This document shows, one piece after another, positions 24,947-33,027 of a DNA stretch of 64,000 bases (position 1 is the first letter of the stretch; every line of letters starts with the position of its first letter). The stretch is taken from positions 300,467 to 364,466 of the forward strand of contig NZ_KK211100.1 in assembly GCF_000620305.1 (NCBI RefSeq). Direction: 5' to 3'. A model generated the notes under the pieces. It had not been told where the DNA came from. It saw only the letters and a list, made by a program, of their open reading frames with translations, and did not search any database. The DNA comes from Desulfitibacter alkalitolerans DSM 16504 (lineage in GTDB: Bacteria > Bacillota > DSM-16504 > Desulfitibacterales > Desulfitibacteraceae). A program made the position numbers and the translations under genes.

Positions 24947-26067
24947 TAGTTCTTTTTAAGATTTTGTAGTCGTTGTTCTGGACTTACAATACTTGTTACC
25001 CTCACCCCGTAGTTTTCATTAATAACTACAACCTCACCTTTTGCTATTAGTGTTCCATTAACCAGTACGTCAACAGGTTCATTTGCTAACCTTTCCAACT
25101 CTACTATTGAACCTGGAATTAGGTTTAAGACTTCATTAATGGGCCTTTTTGTTTTTCCTAAAACAACTGAAACTTTTAATGGCACATCAAGAATCAGATT
25201 TAGATTTTTTGGATAGTCCTCTGATTGATTTAAAGTCAGGGTATGGTCCTCCGACCGCCCTACAGGCAGTTCAACTGTATTTTCACTTTCCTTAAATTTA
25301 TTTTCAGGAAGCGGTTTAGGTGCAGTTGGTTGGGGAACTGGTTGTCCAGGATTTAATAAAAGATTAGCTTCCATTTTAGCTATATCCACAGGCACCACCT
25401 GCATAATTTCGCTATCTATTAAATCACCTATCTGAAGATCAAAGGATATAACAGCTACAGGCTCATCACTATCCCATGGATAATAAACCTCATCCTGCTG
25501 GAAATCTACTATATTGACTATTGGTGGAGCTATCTTAACACTTTCACCAAATATAGTTGACATGGAGGTTGCAGCAGAGCCTATCATTTGATTCATTGCC
25601 TCTGCCACAGCACTAACATGTATCTCACTTAACTCTTCAGATGGATTTGTTCCAGATCCACCCATCATTAAATCAGCAATTATTGCTGCATCTTTAATTT
25701 TTATTACTAGTATATTAGAACCATTTAAACCATCTGTAAAATTTACGTCAATTAATAGATATGGAATTCTAAATGCTTCATATAGTGTTTGTGCACTTGT
25801 TATTTTAACTTTAGGAGTGGTTATTTTAACCTTTTGGTTTAATAATTCCGATAAGGCAGTAGATGCAGAACCCATGGAAATATTACCTATTTCGCCTAGA
25901 GCATCTAACTCCATATCAGTAAGAGCAGCTAGGAAGTCACTACTCTCCTGTGTAATCATATTTTTACTCTTTTCTGCAGCACCATCTGAAGCCTCAATAG
26001 CTGAATCATCGGACTGGCCTTGATTTAGAAGGGCATCAATTTCTTCTTGAGACAAAAAATTATCCAT
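24946..26067 (-). CDS. fliY: Flagellar motor switch phosphatase FliY
   Basis: C-ring protein that combines a CheC-like CheY-P phosphatase with a FliN-type domain. N-terminal SQEEIDALL is the CheY-P binding peptide. Two phosphatase helices follow with the ExxN signature: ELDALGEIGNISMGSAS near residue 54 and VAEAMNQMIGSA near 155. A proline-rich linker (about 240-265) leads to the C-terminal SpoA domain with NEPVDVLVNGTLIAKGEVVVI. It overlaps fliM by 8 bp. A second, separate FliN lies 14 kb away in the same operon. Confidence 0.95.
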   Translation of the reverse strand: MDNFLSQEEIDALLNQGQSDDSAIEASDGAAEKSKNMITQESSDFLAALTDMELDALGEIGNISMGSASTALSELLNQKVKITTPKVKITSAQTLYEAFRIPYLLIDVNFTDGLNGSNILVIKIKDAAIIADLMMGGSGTNPSEELSEIHVSAVAEAMNQMIGSAATSMSTIFGESVKIAPPIVNIVDFQQDEVYYPWDSDEPVAVISFDLQIGDLIDSEIMQVVPVDIAKMEANLLLNPGQPVPQPTAPKPLPENKFKESENTVELPVGRSEDHTLTLNQSEDYPKNLNLILDVPLKVSVVLGKTKRPINEVLNLIPGSIVELERLANEPVDVLVNGTLIAKGEVVVINENYGVRVTSIVSPEQRLQNLKKN

Positions 26068-27052
26068 GGTTATTCCCCCCTGACACTTTAGCCGTTACTC
26101 TAACACCAAGCTTACTTTTTAATAGTCCAGGTTGGACTTTAAACTTCACATGATCATTAACATACAATTCAAAATCATCCCCTGCTTCCATATCCAAAGG
26201 AATAACATCACCTTCATCCAGTCCAAGAAATTCTCTTACTGTTAAATCTGTATGCCCTACAACAGCTACTAATTCCAACGGTACATTAAGAAGTTTATTA
26301 CGAATAATCTCCTTTGCTTCGTCCGCCCCAGAAATATCCTGGCTGGCAAACCAGTAATGGGCAGTTAATTTAGAAATTACAGGTTCCAGGGTAATAAACG
26401 GCAGACACAGGTTAATGATGCCCTGTGACTGGTTTATTGTCGTGGCAAGGGTAACTATAGCAACTGTTTCATTAGGAGATATTATTTGGTTGAACTGTGG
26501 ATTAGTTTCTATGTTTTCAATAACAGGCTCATAGCTAAATACATCTGACCAGGCATATGACATGCTCTGCATCATCTTGCCAATTAGTTTTTTTAAAACG
26601 CTCAATTCAATATCTGTCATTTCTCTCAATGAAGATGGCATTTCTCCAGGTCCCCCGAATAACAAATCAATAATTGGAAATGTAAATGCCGGATTACATT
26701 CAAATACTGCTGTCCCTTTAAGGGGCGGCAAGCTTAAAACAGCCATTAAAGTGGGGCTTGGAATAGAAACCAGAAAGTCCTCGTAGGTTAACTGGTCAAC
26801 AGATGCAATTTTTACTGTAACGCTGGTACGTAAATATCCTGATAAAAAGTTCGACACCAAACGTCCAAAGTTATCATGAATCATGTAGAGGGTTCTTAAT
26901 TGGTCTTTGGAGAATTTATTTGGACGACGAAAATCGTATGTTTTTATAACATCAGACTTGCTTTCTGCTTTTACATCCTCAGCTGATATTTCACCTGTGG
27001 AAAGTGCATTTAAAAGCATATCTATTTCAGACTGTGACAAAACTTCTTTCAA
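26060..27052 (-). CDS. fliM: Flagellar motor switch protein FliM
   Basis: C-ring protein that binds CheY-P and sets the direction of rotation. It starts with EVLSQSEIDMLLNAL, the CheY-P binding peptide, followed by the CheC-like middle domain (with the GGPGE motif near 135) and a C-terminal SpoA domain. TTG at 27050-27052, 330 aa, follows GGGTGGGG and gives the normal FliM start; the GTG 12 bp upstream lies within the binding site. With fliY and cheY it sits at the end of the operon rather than next to fliL, its Bacillus position. Confidence 0.95.
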   Translation of the reverse strand: MKEVLSQSEIDMLLNALSTGEISAEDVKAESKSDVIKTYDFRRPNKFSKDQLRTLYMIHDNFGRLVSNFLSGYLRTSVTVKIASVDQLTYEDFLVSIPSPTLMAVLSLPPLKGTAVFECNPAFTFPIIDLLFGGPGEMPSSLREMTDIELSVLKKLIGKMMQSMSYAWSDVFSYEPVIENIETNPQFNQIISPNETVAIVTLATTINQSQGIINLCLPFITLEPVISKLTAHYWFASQDISGADEAKEIIRNKLLNVPLELVAVVGHTDLTVREFLGLDEGDVIPLDMEAGDDFELYVNDHVKFKVQPGLLKSKLGVRVTAKVSGGNNHG

Positions 27053-27080
27053 ATAAAACCCCACCCTTCCCTACAATTAG

Positions 27081-27443
27081 CTACTTGGATGCCTTTTCCA
27101 TTGCCTGGATGACTCTCTCTTGTTGAAAGGGTTTAACAATAAAATCTCTAGCTCCTGCTTGAATCGCTTCCATAACCATCATTTGCTGGCCCATGGCACT
27201 ACACATAATAATACGTGCTGAAGAATCTAATTGCTTAATCTCCTTTACAGCCGCAATTCCATCCTTTTCAGGCATGGTAATGTCCATGGTAACCAAATCT
27301 GGTTTTAGTTCTTTATACAGCTCCACTGCTTTTTGCCCGTTTTCTGCTTCACCAGCTATCTCATATCCATTTTTACTAAGAATATCCTTTATCATCATTC
27401 TCATAAAAGCAGCATCATCTACAATTAAAACTCGTTTCGCCAT
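27081..27443 (-). CDS. cheY: Chemotaxis response regulator CheY
   Basis: Stand-alone receiver of 120 aa that carries the chemotactic signal to FliM and FliY. The acidic pocket is Asp9-Asp10, the phosphorylation site Asp54 (in TMDITMPEKDG), the switch residue is in MCSAMG near 82 and Lys104 lies in VKPF. No output domain. It lies between cheC and fliM. cheA, cheW and cheB are not in the window. Confidence 0.95.
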   Translation of the reverse strand: MAKRVLIVDDAAFMRMMIKDILSKNGYEIAGEAENGQKAVELYKELKPDLVTMDITMPEKDGIAAVKEIKQLDSSARIIMCSAMGQQMMVMEAIQAGARDFIVKPFQQERVIQAMEKASK

Positions 27444-27460
27444 TTTTGACCTCCTATACT

Positions 27461-28084
27461 TTATAAATTAATACCTAAAGATTTAAATATTATTTCTAAA
27501 GACCCTTCCTCGGGAATAAGGAAAAAATATCCCATTAAAGAAACATGGTCATCATGAAATCTTGTTTCAATTAAAAGAATTTTTTCATCGAAAATCCCTC
27601 TTTCTAGCAAGGCTGCACTTAATACAGCTGCTAGCATATCATGGGCTAATGCTGGAACAGATGGGTTTAGAGTTAGCCTTGTCATACTTGATAAGGCTAC
27701 CAGCATGGAGCCTGTTAAAATGTTACCAACCTCCTGCAGCGCAGACTGGGCCATATCATCCAACTCCGTTCTTGTCCCAGGCTGCATACCCATTAATAGG
27801 TCTGCCAGCAAGAAGGAACTCTTTTCATCCAAGAGAAATAAAACAGTACTTGGTGCATCACCCTCTACTAGTAAATTGATACATACTGCTAATTCCTCAC
27901 CTGAACCAAAGGTGCCTATTAGTTCCTGCAGGTCTACAACCCCTGCATTTGGAACATCCATGTCTATTCTCCTATCCAAAAGTTGGGCAAGAGACGTTGC
28001 GGCATGCCCTGCTCCAATATTGCCTATTTCTTTTAATACATCGAAGTGTACTGCTTGAAGTTTTTTCCATTCTGACAGTTTAAT
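27461..28084 (-). CDS. cheC: CheY-P phosphatase CheC, probable AUU start
   Basis: CheY-P phosphatase that pairs with CheD. A TTG start at 27979 gives 172 aa but drops the first catalytic helix. In-frame codons upstream read IKLSEWKKLQ and then DVLKEIGNIGAGHAATSL, the conserved first ExxN helix, so the real gene begins near ATT 28082-28084 (207 aa). AAGGAG lies 6 nt before that ATT; no ATG, GTG or TTG is available before the catalytic helix. A CTG 6 nt further in is the alternative. The second helix reads MAQSALQEVGNILTGS. The gene starts 13 bp after the stop of cheR. Confidence 0.88.
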   Translation of the reverse strand: MKLSEWKKLQAVHFDVLKEIGNIGAGHAATSLAQLLDRRIDMDVPNAGVVDLQELIGTFGSGEELAVCINLLVEGDAPSTVLFLLDEKSSFLLADLLMGMQPGTRTELDDMAQSALQEVGNILTGSMLVALSSMTRLTLNPSVPALAHDMLAAVLSAALLERGIFDEKILLIETRFHDDHVSLMGYFFLIPEEGSLEIIFKSLGINL

Positions 28085-28097
28085 GCACCTCTCCTTC

Positions 28098-28868
28098 TCA
28101 TGAGGGTTTTTGATAAAACCACGCTGATGTTTTTTCGAAGCCTAACTGGCTATAGTTTAAAATGCTTTCGGTGGCTCCTATAAATAAAATACCTCCCGGC
28201 TTTAAAGCCATTTTAAAATTTGTATATAATGTGTTTTGGGTTTCCTTTGTAAAATAGATGGTAACATTTCGGCAGACAATTAAATCATAATCCTTTTCAT
28301 AATGGTCCTTTAACAAGTCATGTTTTTTAAAAACAACCCTGTTTTTAATAATGTCCCTTAGCTGGTATTTGGCCTCGTCCTTTATAAAGTATTTATTAAG
28401 TCTTTCCTGGGAAACATTTTTCAGCAAATCATAGCGATACTTTGCCTCTTTGGCTTCGTTTAATATTCTTTCATCAACATCAGAGGCATGAATAGCATGA
28501 GTTATATTAGGGGTAAGCTTATCTAAAATCATTGCAATGCTGTATGCTTCTGATCCAATGGAGCAGCCTGCACTCCAGATTTTCAGTCTATTATTTTTTT
28601 TAAGCAATTGGGGTATTATATCTGATTCTAGCTTATCAAAAATCTCCTTGTTGCGAAAAAACTCAGATACATTGATTGTAATTTTATCTAAAAACTTTTT
28701 AGTTAATATCTCGTCATTAATCAGGGCTTTATAATAATCACTAAACCCATTAAAGCCCTGACTAATCATTAAATGCTCAATTCTTCTTTTCAGCTGTTTT
28801 TCTTTATAACCATTTAGATTAAGACCAAGTTTTTTTGATATCTGATCTTTAAATTGTGTAAAGTCCAA
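28098..28868 (-). CDS. cheR: Chemoreceptor glutamate methyltransferase CheR
   Basis: SAM-dependent enzyme that methylates chemoreceptor glutamates. The 256 aa have the helical N-terminal domain (FKDQISKKLGLNLNGYKEKQLKRRI), then the SAM domain with WSAGCSIGSEAYSIAM near residue 98, ASDVDERIL, and DLIVCRNVTIYF near 195, where Val replaces the usual Leu in CRN(V/L). TTG at 28866-28868 follows AGGGGGAG; the ORF extends to 28907 into cheD but through the binding site. No methyl-accepting receptor gene is in the window. Confidence 0.93.
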   Translation of the reverse strand: MDFTQFKDQISKKLGLNLNGYKEKQLKRRIEHLMISQGFNGFSDYYKALINDEILTKKFLDKITINVSEFFRNKEIFDKLESDIIPQLLKKNNRLKIWSAGCSIGSEAYSIAMILDKLTPNITHAIHASDVDERILNEAKEAKYRYDLLKNVSQERLNKYFIKDEAKYQLRDIIKNRVVFKKHDLLKDHYEKDYDLIVCRNVTIYFTKETQNTLYTNFKMALKPGGILFIGATESILNYSQLGFEKTSAWFYQKPS

Positions 28869-28881
28869 TAAATCTCCCCCT

Positions 28882-29391
28882 CTAAATTTCCCTTGGTACA
28901 CATCCAACAGTTCTAACCAGCACCTTTCCTGAATCTAATTGCAAAATCATGGTTCTTCCTTTATTTCCACCTGTATCCTCGGCGGCTAAAGGTATTCTCA
29001 GGCCATGGAGTACATCTTTGGTTTTTTTGATATTTCTTTCACCAATATTTAAAAGGTTGGATGTATGCCCTTTAAACATCTGTGCACCACCTGCTATTTT
29101 TGCAACTAAATTTGACTGTTTACCGCCGGCTCTCAATAATTCCCTAAGCAGAAGGTTAATACCTGTATCTGCAAACTTGGCAGGGTTGTCAGAGTTTTTA
29201 AACTGAGTACTGTCCGGCAGCATAATATGTACCATGCCCCCAACCCGGGAAAACTTATCAAACATTACAATTCCTACACATGAACCTAATCCTAACGTAA
29301 TTACGTGGTGAGGACTGCTTGTTACCTTTAAATCAGCTATACCTACTTTAAACTCTTGAATGTTTTCATCTTTAAAACCGGCATTTATCAT
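28882..29391 (-). CDS. cheD: Chemoreceptor glutamine deamidase CheD
   Basis: Deamidates receptor glutamines and, bound to CheC, stimulates CheY-P dephosphorylation. The 169 aa have the catalytic Cys38 in GLGSCVGI, His55 in GGMVHIMLP, and Thr in FADTGI as the third residue of the triad. Length is normal. The gene lies between the flgF-like gene and cheR, as part of the cheD-cheR-cheC-cheY block. A GGAG site precedes the ATG. Confidence 0.94.
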   Translation of the reverse strand: MINAGFKDENIQEFKVGIADLKVTSSPHHVITLGLGSCVGIVMFDKFSRVGGMVHIMLPDSTQFKNSDNPAKFADTGINLLLRELLRAGGKQSNLVAKIAGGAQMFKGHTSNLLNIGERNIKKTKDVLHGLRIPLAAEDTGGNKGRTMILQLDSGKVLVRTVGCVPREI

Positions 29392-29420
29392 TACTTATCC
29401 TCCATTTTGATAAAACCTAC

Positions 29421-30125
29421 CTATCTTAAGCTACCAATTTCATTTGCACTTTTCTTCAATAGCTCGTCTTGGGTTAAAAGAATCCTTTGATTTAGCTGGA
29501 AAAGTCTAAAAGCCTCTATTAATTCGGCCATGGATTGGCCTAAATCCACATTAGAGCCTTCCAGATAGCCTTTTTTAAGCTGTGGATCTTCCAGTATATT
29601 TTCCAGCCTGGGGTCATTGATTTTATATAGATCCTCTCCAACCCTGATTAAGCTTTCAGCAGGAGGATTAGCAATAGCAAATGCTTGATCAAGCTCTTCA
29701 TTTTCTACATGTATATAATCGTCATAGTATCCTATTGCTCTGTATCCGTCATGGGTAACTAGATATCCTTCACTATCTATCCTAAAACTTCCTTTTCTAG
29801 TGTACATGTCACCCTCAGGAGTCTCAACAATGAAAAAACCCTCGCCAAGTATGGCAAAATCATAAGGCGAATTAGTCTCAAATAATGCTCCCATACTATA
29901 GTCAATACGGGTTTCTAAGACCTGGGATCCATGGGGGAGCACCCCAATAGGCTCAACCTTATGGCCGCTTACGGAATGTATTAGAGAATCATGAAGTGTG
30001 GCAAAGGTTACGTCCCTCTTTTTATAGCTTGGTGTATTAATATTAGCAATATTGTCAGCCAATATTTCCTGATGCAGCTGTCGTGATAATAAGCCATTTA
30101 ATGAAATATAGATTCCCCTGTTAAT
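29421..30125 (-). CDS. Flagellar rod protein of the FlgF/FlgG (FlhO/FlhP) family, probable AUU start
   Basis: Axial rod protein exported through the flagellar secretion system. Up to the TTG at 30062 it is 213 aa and lacks the first helix. The 21 codons above read NRGIYISLNGLLSRQLHQEIL, the family start, and begin at ATT 30123-30125. An in-frame TAA lies immediately before this ATT and GGAGG lies 8 nt upstream, so no standard start codon is possible. The body has DNIANINTPSYKKRD, a GEGFFIVETPEGDMYTRKG core and a C-terminal LIEAFRLFQLNQR helix. Length 234 aa. FlgF versus FlgG assignment is uncertain; the position between cheD and sigD differs from the usual flhOP locus. Confidence 0.88.
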   Translation of the reverse strand: MNRGIYISLNGLLSRQLHQEILADNIANINTPSYKKRDVTFATLHDSLIHSVSGHKVEPIGVLPHGSQVLETRIDYSMGALFETNSPYDFAILGEGFFIVETPEGDMYTRKGSFRIDSEGYLVTHDGYRAIGYYDDYIHVENEELDQAFAIANPPAESLIRVGEDLYKINDPRLENILEDPQLKKGYLEGSNVDLGQSMAELIEAFRLFQLNQRILLTQDELLKKSANEIGSLR

Positions 30126-30342
30126 TTACCTCTCCTCCCTTCATATCTGAGTTAAATGGTAATACCTCTTGTGGATATACCATACCCTGTTCTCGTGCCA
30201 AATTTTCAATCTGATACTTGGAGGGTTCTGGAGCAACAAATGTTATAAGCAAACCAGCAATTACTAGTCCAATACCTATTCCAAACAAAATCTGATTATA
30301 TCTAGATATAAAAACTCTTATTTTTTCAAGTTGAGAATTAAT
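30121..30342 (-). CDS. Hypothetical 73-aa single-pass membrane protein, AUU start, coupled to flgF-like gene
   Basis: A frame missed by standard start codons. From ATT 30340-30342 (AAGGGTG 7 nt upstream) it encodes a basic N-terminus (SQLEKIRVFISRYNQ), one strong membrane helix (FGIGIGLVIAGLLITFVA) and a tail of about 33 residues. It overlaps the end of the SwrB-like gene by 25 bp, and its TAA (30121-30123) shares one base with the ATT start of the flgF-like gene. Tight overlaps on both sides and coding-like composition support a real gene. Family unknown; a flagellar assembly or export accessory role is a guess from position. Confidence 0.65.
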   Translation of the reverse strand: MNSQLEKIRVFISRYNQILFGIGIGLVIAGLLITFVAPEPSKYQIENLAREQGMVYPQEVLPFNSDMKGGEVN

Positions 30343-30689
30343 TGTATTTCACCCTTTCCCCTGTTAAAACGCTTAGCTATATCAACTATATCTTCTCCCC
30401 TTTGATAAGCATCCATGATTTCATCATATTCATCTATTACTTGCCTTTGACGGAGACTTTGTGAAAAAGATGAAATTCCTTGTTTGTTATTTTGGGTTTG
30501 ATTTAAGAGATTTAACACTTCCTCTACATTATTTGACAAAATATCAATTTTTTCCTCTAATTCCTCAATTTTTTTACCCTGTTCTGAAGATTTTTTATTT
30601 GACTGTGGAAATTTATTGGAATTATTCTTTAGGGTGGGATAAGTAACAGCCATCAAAAGAGCACCAACTACCAATAACAAAATGCCCAT
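30318..30689 (-). CDS. SwrB/YlxL-like membrane protein
   Basis: A protein of 123 aa with an N-terminal membrane helix (residues 2-18), a charged linker, a coiled coil (about 38-62, IEELEEKIDILSNNVEEVL) and a C-terminal small helical domain, DEIMDAYQRGEDIVDIAKRF then GKGEIQLIL, that looks like a helix-turn-helix. In Bacillus, SwrB (YlxL) lies directly after sigD with the same topology and activates the flagellar export apparatus. Here the gene also follows sigD, by 3 bp. Sequence similarity to SwrB is judged from topology and position, not from an alignment. Confidence 0.65.
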   Translation of the reverse strand: MGILLLVVGALLMAVTYPTLKNNSNKFPQSNKKSSEQGKKIEELEEKIDILSNNVEEVLNLLNQTQNNKQGISSFSQSLRQRQVIDEYDEIMDAYQRGEDIVDIAKRFNRGKGEIQLILNLKK

Positions 30690-30692
30690 ATT

Positions 30693-31448
30693 TTATTTTC
30701 CCTTCTCTAAAAATAATCGTATTTTTAACAAAACCCTGCTTTTCAACTGGGACACTCTGGATTCAGTAATGTCCATTATATACGCAATTTCCTTTAAAGT
30801 AAGCTGCTCATGAAAATACATGGCTAAAATAAGTCTTTCTTTTTCTGTAAGTTCATCTATAGCTTTTATCAGCTTTTCTTGGGTTTCCAGCCACTGAACC
30901 TGCTCCTCTGGATTGTATTGGGATGGGGCGGGCAGTGTATCTATCAAAGACAAGTCTTCACTGTCAAAGCCGTCTGTTTTTAGACTTTCTTGTAAAGATA
31001 TACAGCTTAAATGGGAAAAGGCTATAATTATTTCATCAACTTCTTTTACAGACATGTCAAGTGCTCTAGCTATTTCTTCTGAGGTGATTTCCATCCCCTT
31101 TTCCTGCTCTAACCTTTCAATTATCCTGGAGACCTTGGAAAGGTTTTCACTTAATGCCCTGGGAATCAAGGTTGAGTCTCTTAACGCATCAAGGATTGCA
31201 CCTCTTATTCTTAATGTGGCAAAGGTTTCAAATTTCACTCCCTTGGCAGGAATAAAACGTTCCACTGCTTCTATTAATCCAATAATCCCATAACTAATAA
31301 CATCCTCATTGTCCCAATGGGGGGGCAGCTTTAATGACATCCTACCTACAATCTTCTTTACTAACGGCAAGTAGCTTTCAATTATTCTATCCCGTGTAAC
31401 CATATCCTTATTTGCTTGGTAGGACTTCCATAGCTGTTCCATTCCCAT
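30693..31448 (-). CDS. sigD: RNA polymerase sigma-28 factor SigD/FliA
   Basis: Directs transcription of late flagellar genes. The 251 aa show region 2 (LPLVKKIVGRM, EDVISYGIIGLIEAVERF and FETFATLRIRGAILDALR), region 3, and region 4 with TEKERLILAMYF and the LTLKEIAYIMDITESRVSQL recognition helix. ATG at 31446-31448 has AGGA 9 nt upstream. Two matching sigma-28 promoters are seen in the window (53235-53261 and 58553-58579). No anti-sigma FlgM gene could be recognised. Confidence 0.95.
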   Translation of the reverse strand: MGMEQLWKSYQANKDMVTRDRIIESYLPLVKKIVGRMSLKLPPHWDNEDVISYGIIGLIEAVERFIPAKGVKFETFATLRIRGAILDALRDSTLIPRALSENLSKVSRIIERLEQEKGMEITSEEIARALDMSVKEVDEIIIAFSHLSCISLQESLKTDGFDSEDLSLIDTLPAPSQYNPEEQVQWLETQEKLIKAIDELTEKERLILAMYFHEQLTLKEIAYIMDITESRVSQLKSRVLLKIRLFLEKGK

Positions 31449-31459
31449 TATCACTCATC

Positions 31460-32143
31460 CTAAGTTTTTCTAATATTTTCAATCATTTTATCAAAAACGT
31501 AAGCAATTATCTTGTCTTGTGTTCTTTCATCTAAATTATAAAAGGAGACTCCTGAGAGATATCTTTTTACTCCGCCGCGATTTTCCACTAAGTTTCTCAT
31601 TACCTGGCCAAATAACCTCAACCTTTGAATGCTCCCTTTAATAACCAGCTCAAATTCTATTATAAGATAAGCCTTCTCTGGAAGGGCCTTGTCAACCTTT
31701 AACATCATACCCCCACCACTCAAATCAATTGCCAGGGCCCTTTGAGTTAGTTGGTATTTATCCATATCTTTTGAACTTATTAATGGGCTCTCTAATACTA
31801 TATAATTGATATTAATAGCTGCTTCTACCCTTACAAAGTTTCTTCTTTCGTGCTTCTTAACATTTTCAGGCTGACTTAGAATATATAATTTTAGGTTGTC
31901 ATCATCTTTTACACCTAAAACACTGGCTTCAAAGGTGTACCTGTCACTTTCTGTAAAAACTCCCAGTCCAACTCTATCACCGTATTTTAACGATAATATA
32001 AACCGCTTATAAACCGGTTCCTGTATCAGAAAGCCATCTTCTCTGATTTCCTGTATCAAGCTTTTATATACTGTATTATCATCCTCCCTCATTACTTCAA
32101 TGTTTGAGTTTACCTGAAGGAATTTAAAATTTGAGGCAGACAA
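31460..32143 (-). CDS. PilZ-domain flagellar brake protein (YcgR/DgrA type)
   Basis: c-di-GMP-binding motility protein. The 227 aa comprise an N-terminal YcgR-like barrel (about residues 1-95) and a C-terminal PilZ domain with the RRNFVRV motif near 100 (pattern RxxxR) and DLSGGGM near 139 (pattern D/N-x-S-x-x-G). These are the ligand-binding residues. Homologues such as Bacillus YpfA/DgrA bind c-di-GMP and slow the motor through MotA. Start TTG with AGGAGGG. Placement between flhG and sigD ties c-di-GMP sensing to the flagellar operon at protein level, in addition to the riboswitch at its head. Confidence 0.9.
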   Translation of the reverse strand: MSASNFKFLQVNSNIEVMREDDNTVYKSLIQEIREDGFLIQEPVYKRFILSLKYGDRVGLGVFTESDRYTFEASVLGVKDDDNLKLYILSQPENVKKHERRNFVRVEAAININYIVLESPLISSKDMDKYQLTQRALAIDLSGGGMMLKVDKALPEKAYLIIEFELVIKGSIQRLRLFGQVMRNLVENRGGVKRYLSGVSFYNLDERTQDKIIAYVFDKMIENIRKT

Positions 32144-32157
32144 ATTATCCCTCCTAT

Positions 32158-33027
32158 CTATTCAAATAATCGAAATAACCTTCCAATGAACTTATCTATG
32201 CCCCTTGGCGGCTTCATTTTGCCTTCAATTAAGTTTATAGCCAACTGCTTTATATCATCAGATGCTTTACACTTGGGATTTAGAATAGTAAAGGGAATCT
32301 GACTACAAACAGCCTTTTCCACATGGTTATCCTTAGAAACATAACCCAGCCGCTTAATCTTGATATTTAAAAATCTATTTGAAACTGTCTCTATCTTATT
32401 GGCAGTAATGTTAGCTTCCTTTAAATCTGAAACCTTGTTTACAGCCAACAGCACCTGTGAGTTAATTTCAAATCTGGAAAGAACTTTAATAACGCTATAA
32501 GCGTCGGTAATGGAGGTAGGTTCCGGTGTCAATACAACTAATACATCATCGGCTGCTGAAATAAAACCCAGGATGGTTCTAGATATTCCGGCCCCACAAT
32601 CAATAAAAAGATACTCAATATCCTTGCAGATGTTTTTAAGCTGTTCCCATAATAATTCCTGATGCTGCTTGTCAATACTAGCAATTTCTCCCAAGCCAGA
32701 ACCTCCAGGAATTATTTTTATACCTGAAGGACCTTCAACAATTATTTCGTCAAGGCTTTTATGTCCCTTAAGTACACTAAGCAAATTATATTGAGTCACT
32801 AAACCTAACAGGATATCCACATTGGCCATGCCTAAATCAGCGTCCAAAATCATTACCTTTTTTTCCAGCTGGGCAAGGGCAATTGCTAAATTTAATGTAA
32901 GGTTTGTCTTGCCCACTCCTCCTTTGCCACTAACTACTGCTATTGATCTAAAGGATGGAATGGTTACCTTTTTATGCATTTTGTCTTTAGCCACAAGCTC
33001 TCTCAGTTTACTGGCTTGATCCAGCAT
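32158..33027 (-). CDS. flhG: Flagellar number regulator FlhG (MinD-like ATPase, YlxH)
   Basis: MinD/ParA-type ATPase that controls flagellar number and placement with FlhF. The 289 aa have the deviant Walker A SGKGGVGKT at 33-41, switch I DADLGMANVDILLG near 61, and Walker B YLFIDCGAGIS near 137. The N-terminal basic stretch before Walker A includes the DQASKLRELV motif that activates the FlhF GTPase in known FlhG proteins. It overlaps the flhF stop by 1 bp. Confidence 0.93.
   Translation of the reverse strand: MLDQASKLRELVAKDKMHKKVTIPSFRSIAVVSGKGGVGKTNLTLNLAIALAQLEKKVMILDADLGMANVDILLGLVTQYNLLSVLKGHKSLDEIIVEGPSGIKIIPGGSGLGEIASIDKQHQELLWEQLKNICKDIEYLFIDCGAGISRTILGFISAADDVLVVLTPEPTSITDAYSVIKVLSRFEINSQVLLAVNKVSDLKEANITANKIETVSNRFLNIKIKRLGYVSKDNHVEKAVCSQIPFTILNPKCKASDDIKQLAINLIEGKMKPPRGIDKFIGRLFRLFE

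Noticed and set aside
27562-28058. Plus-strand frames of 105 and 117 codons opposite cheC
   Set aside because: Shadows of a well-supported chemotaxis gene, with no binding site or recognisable product.
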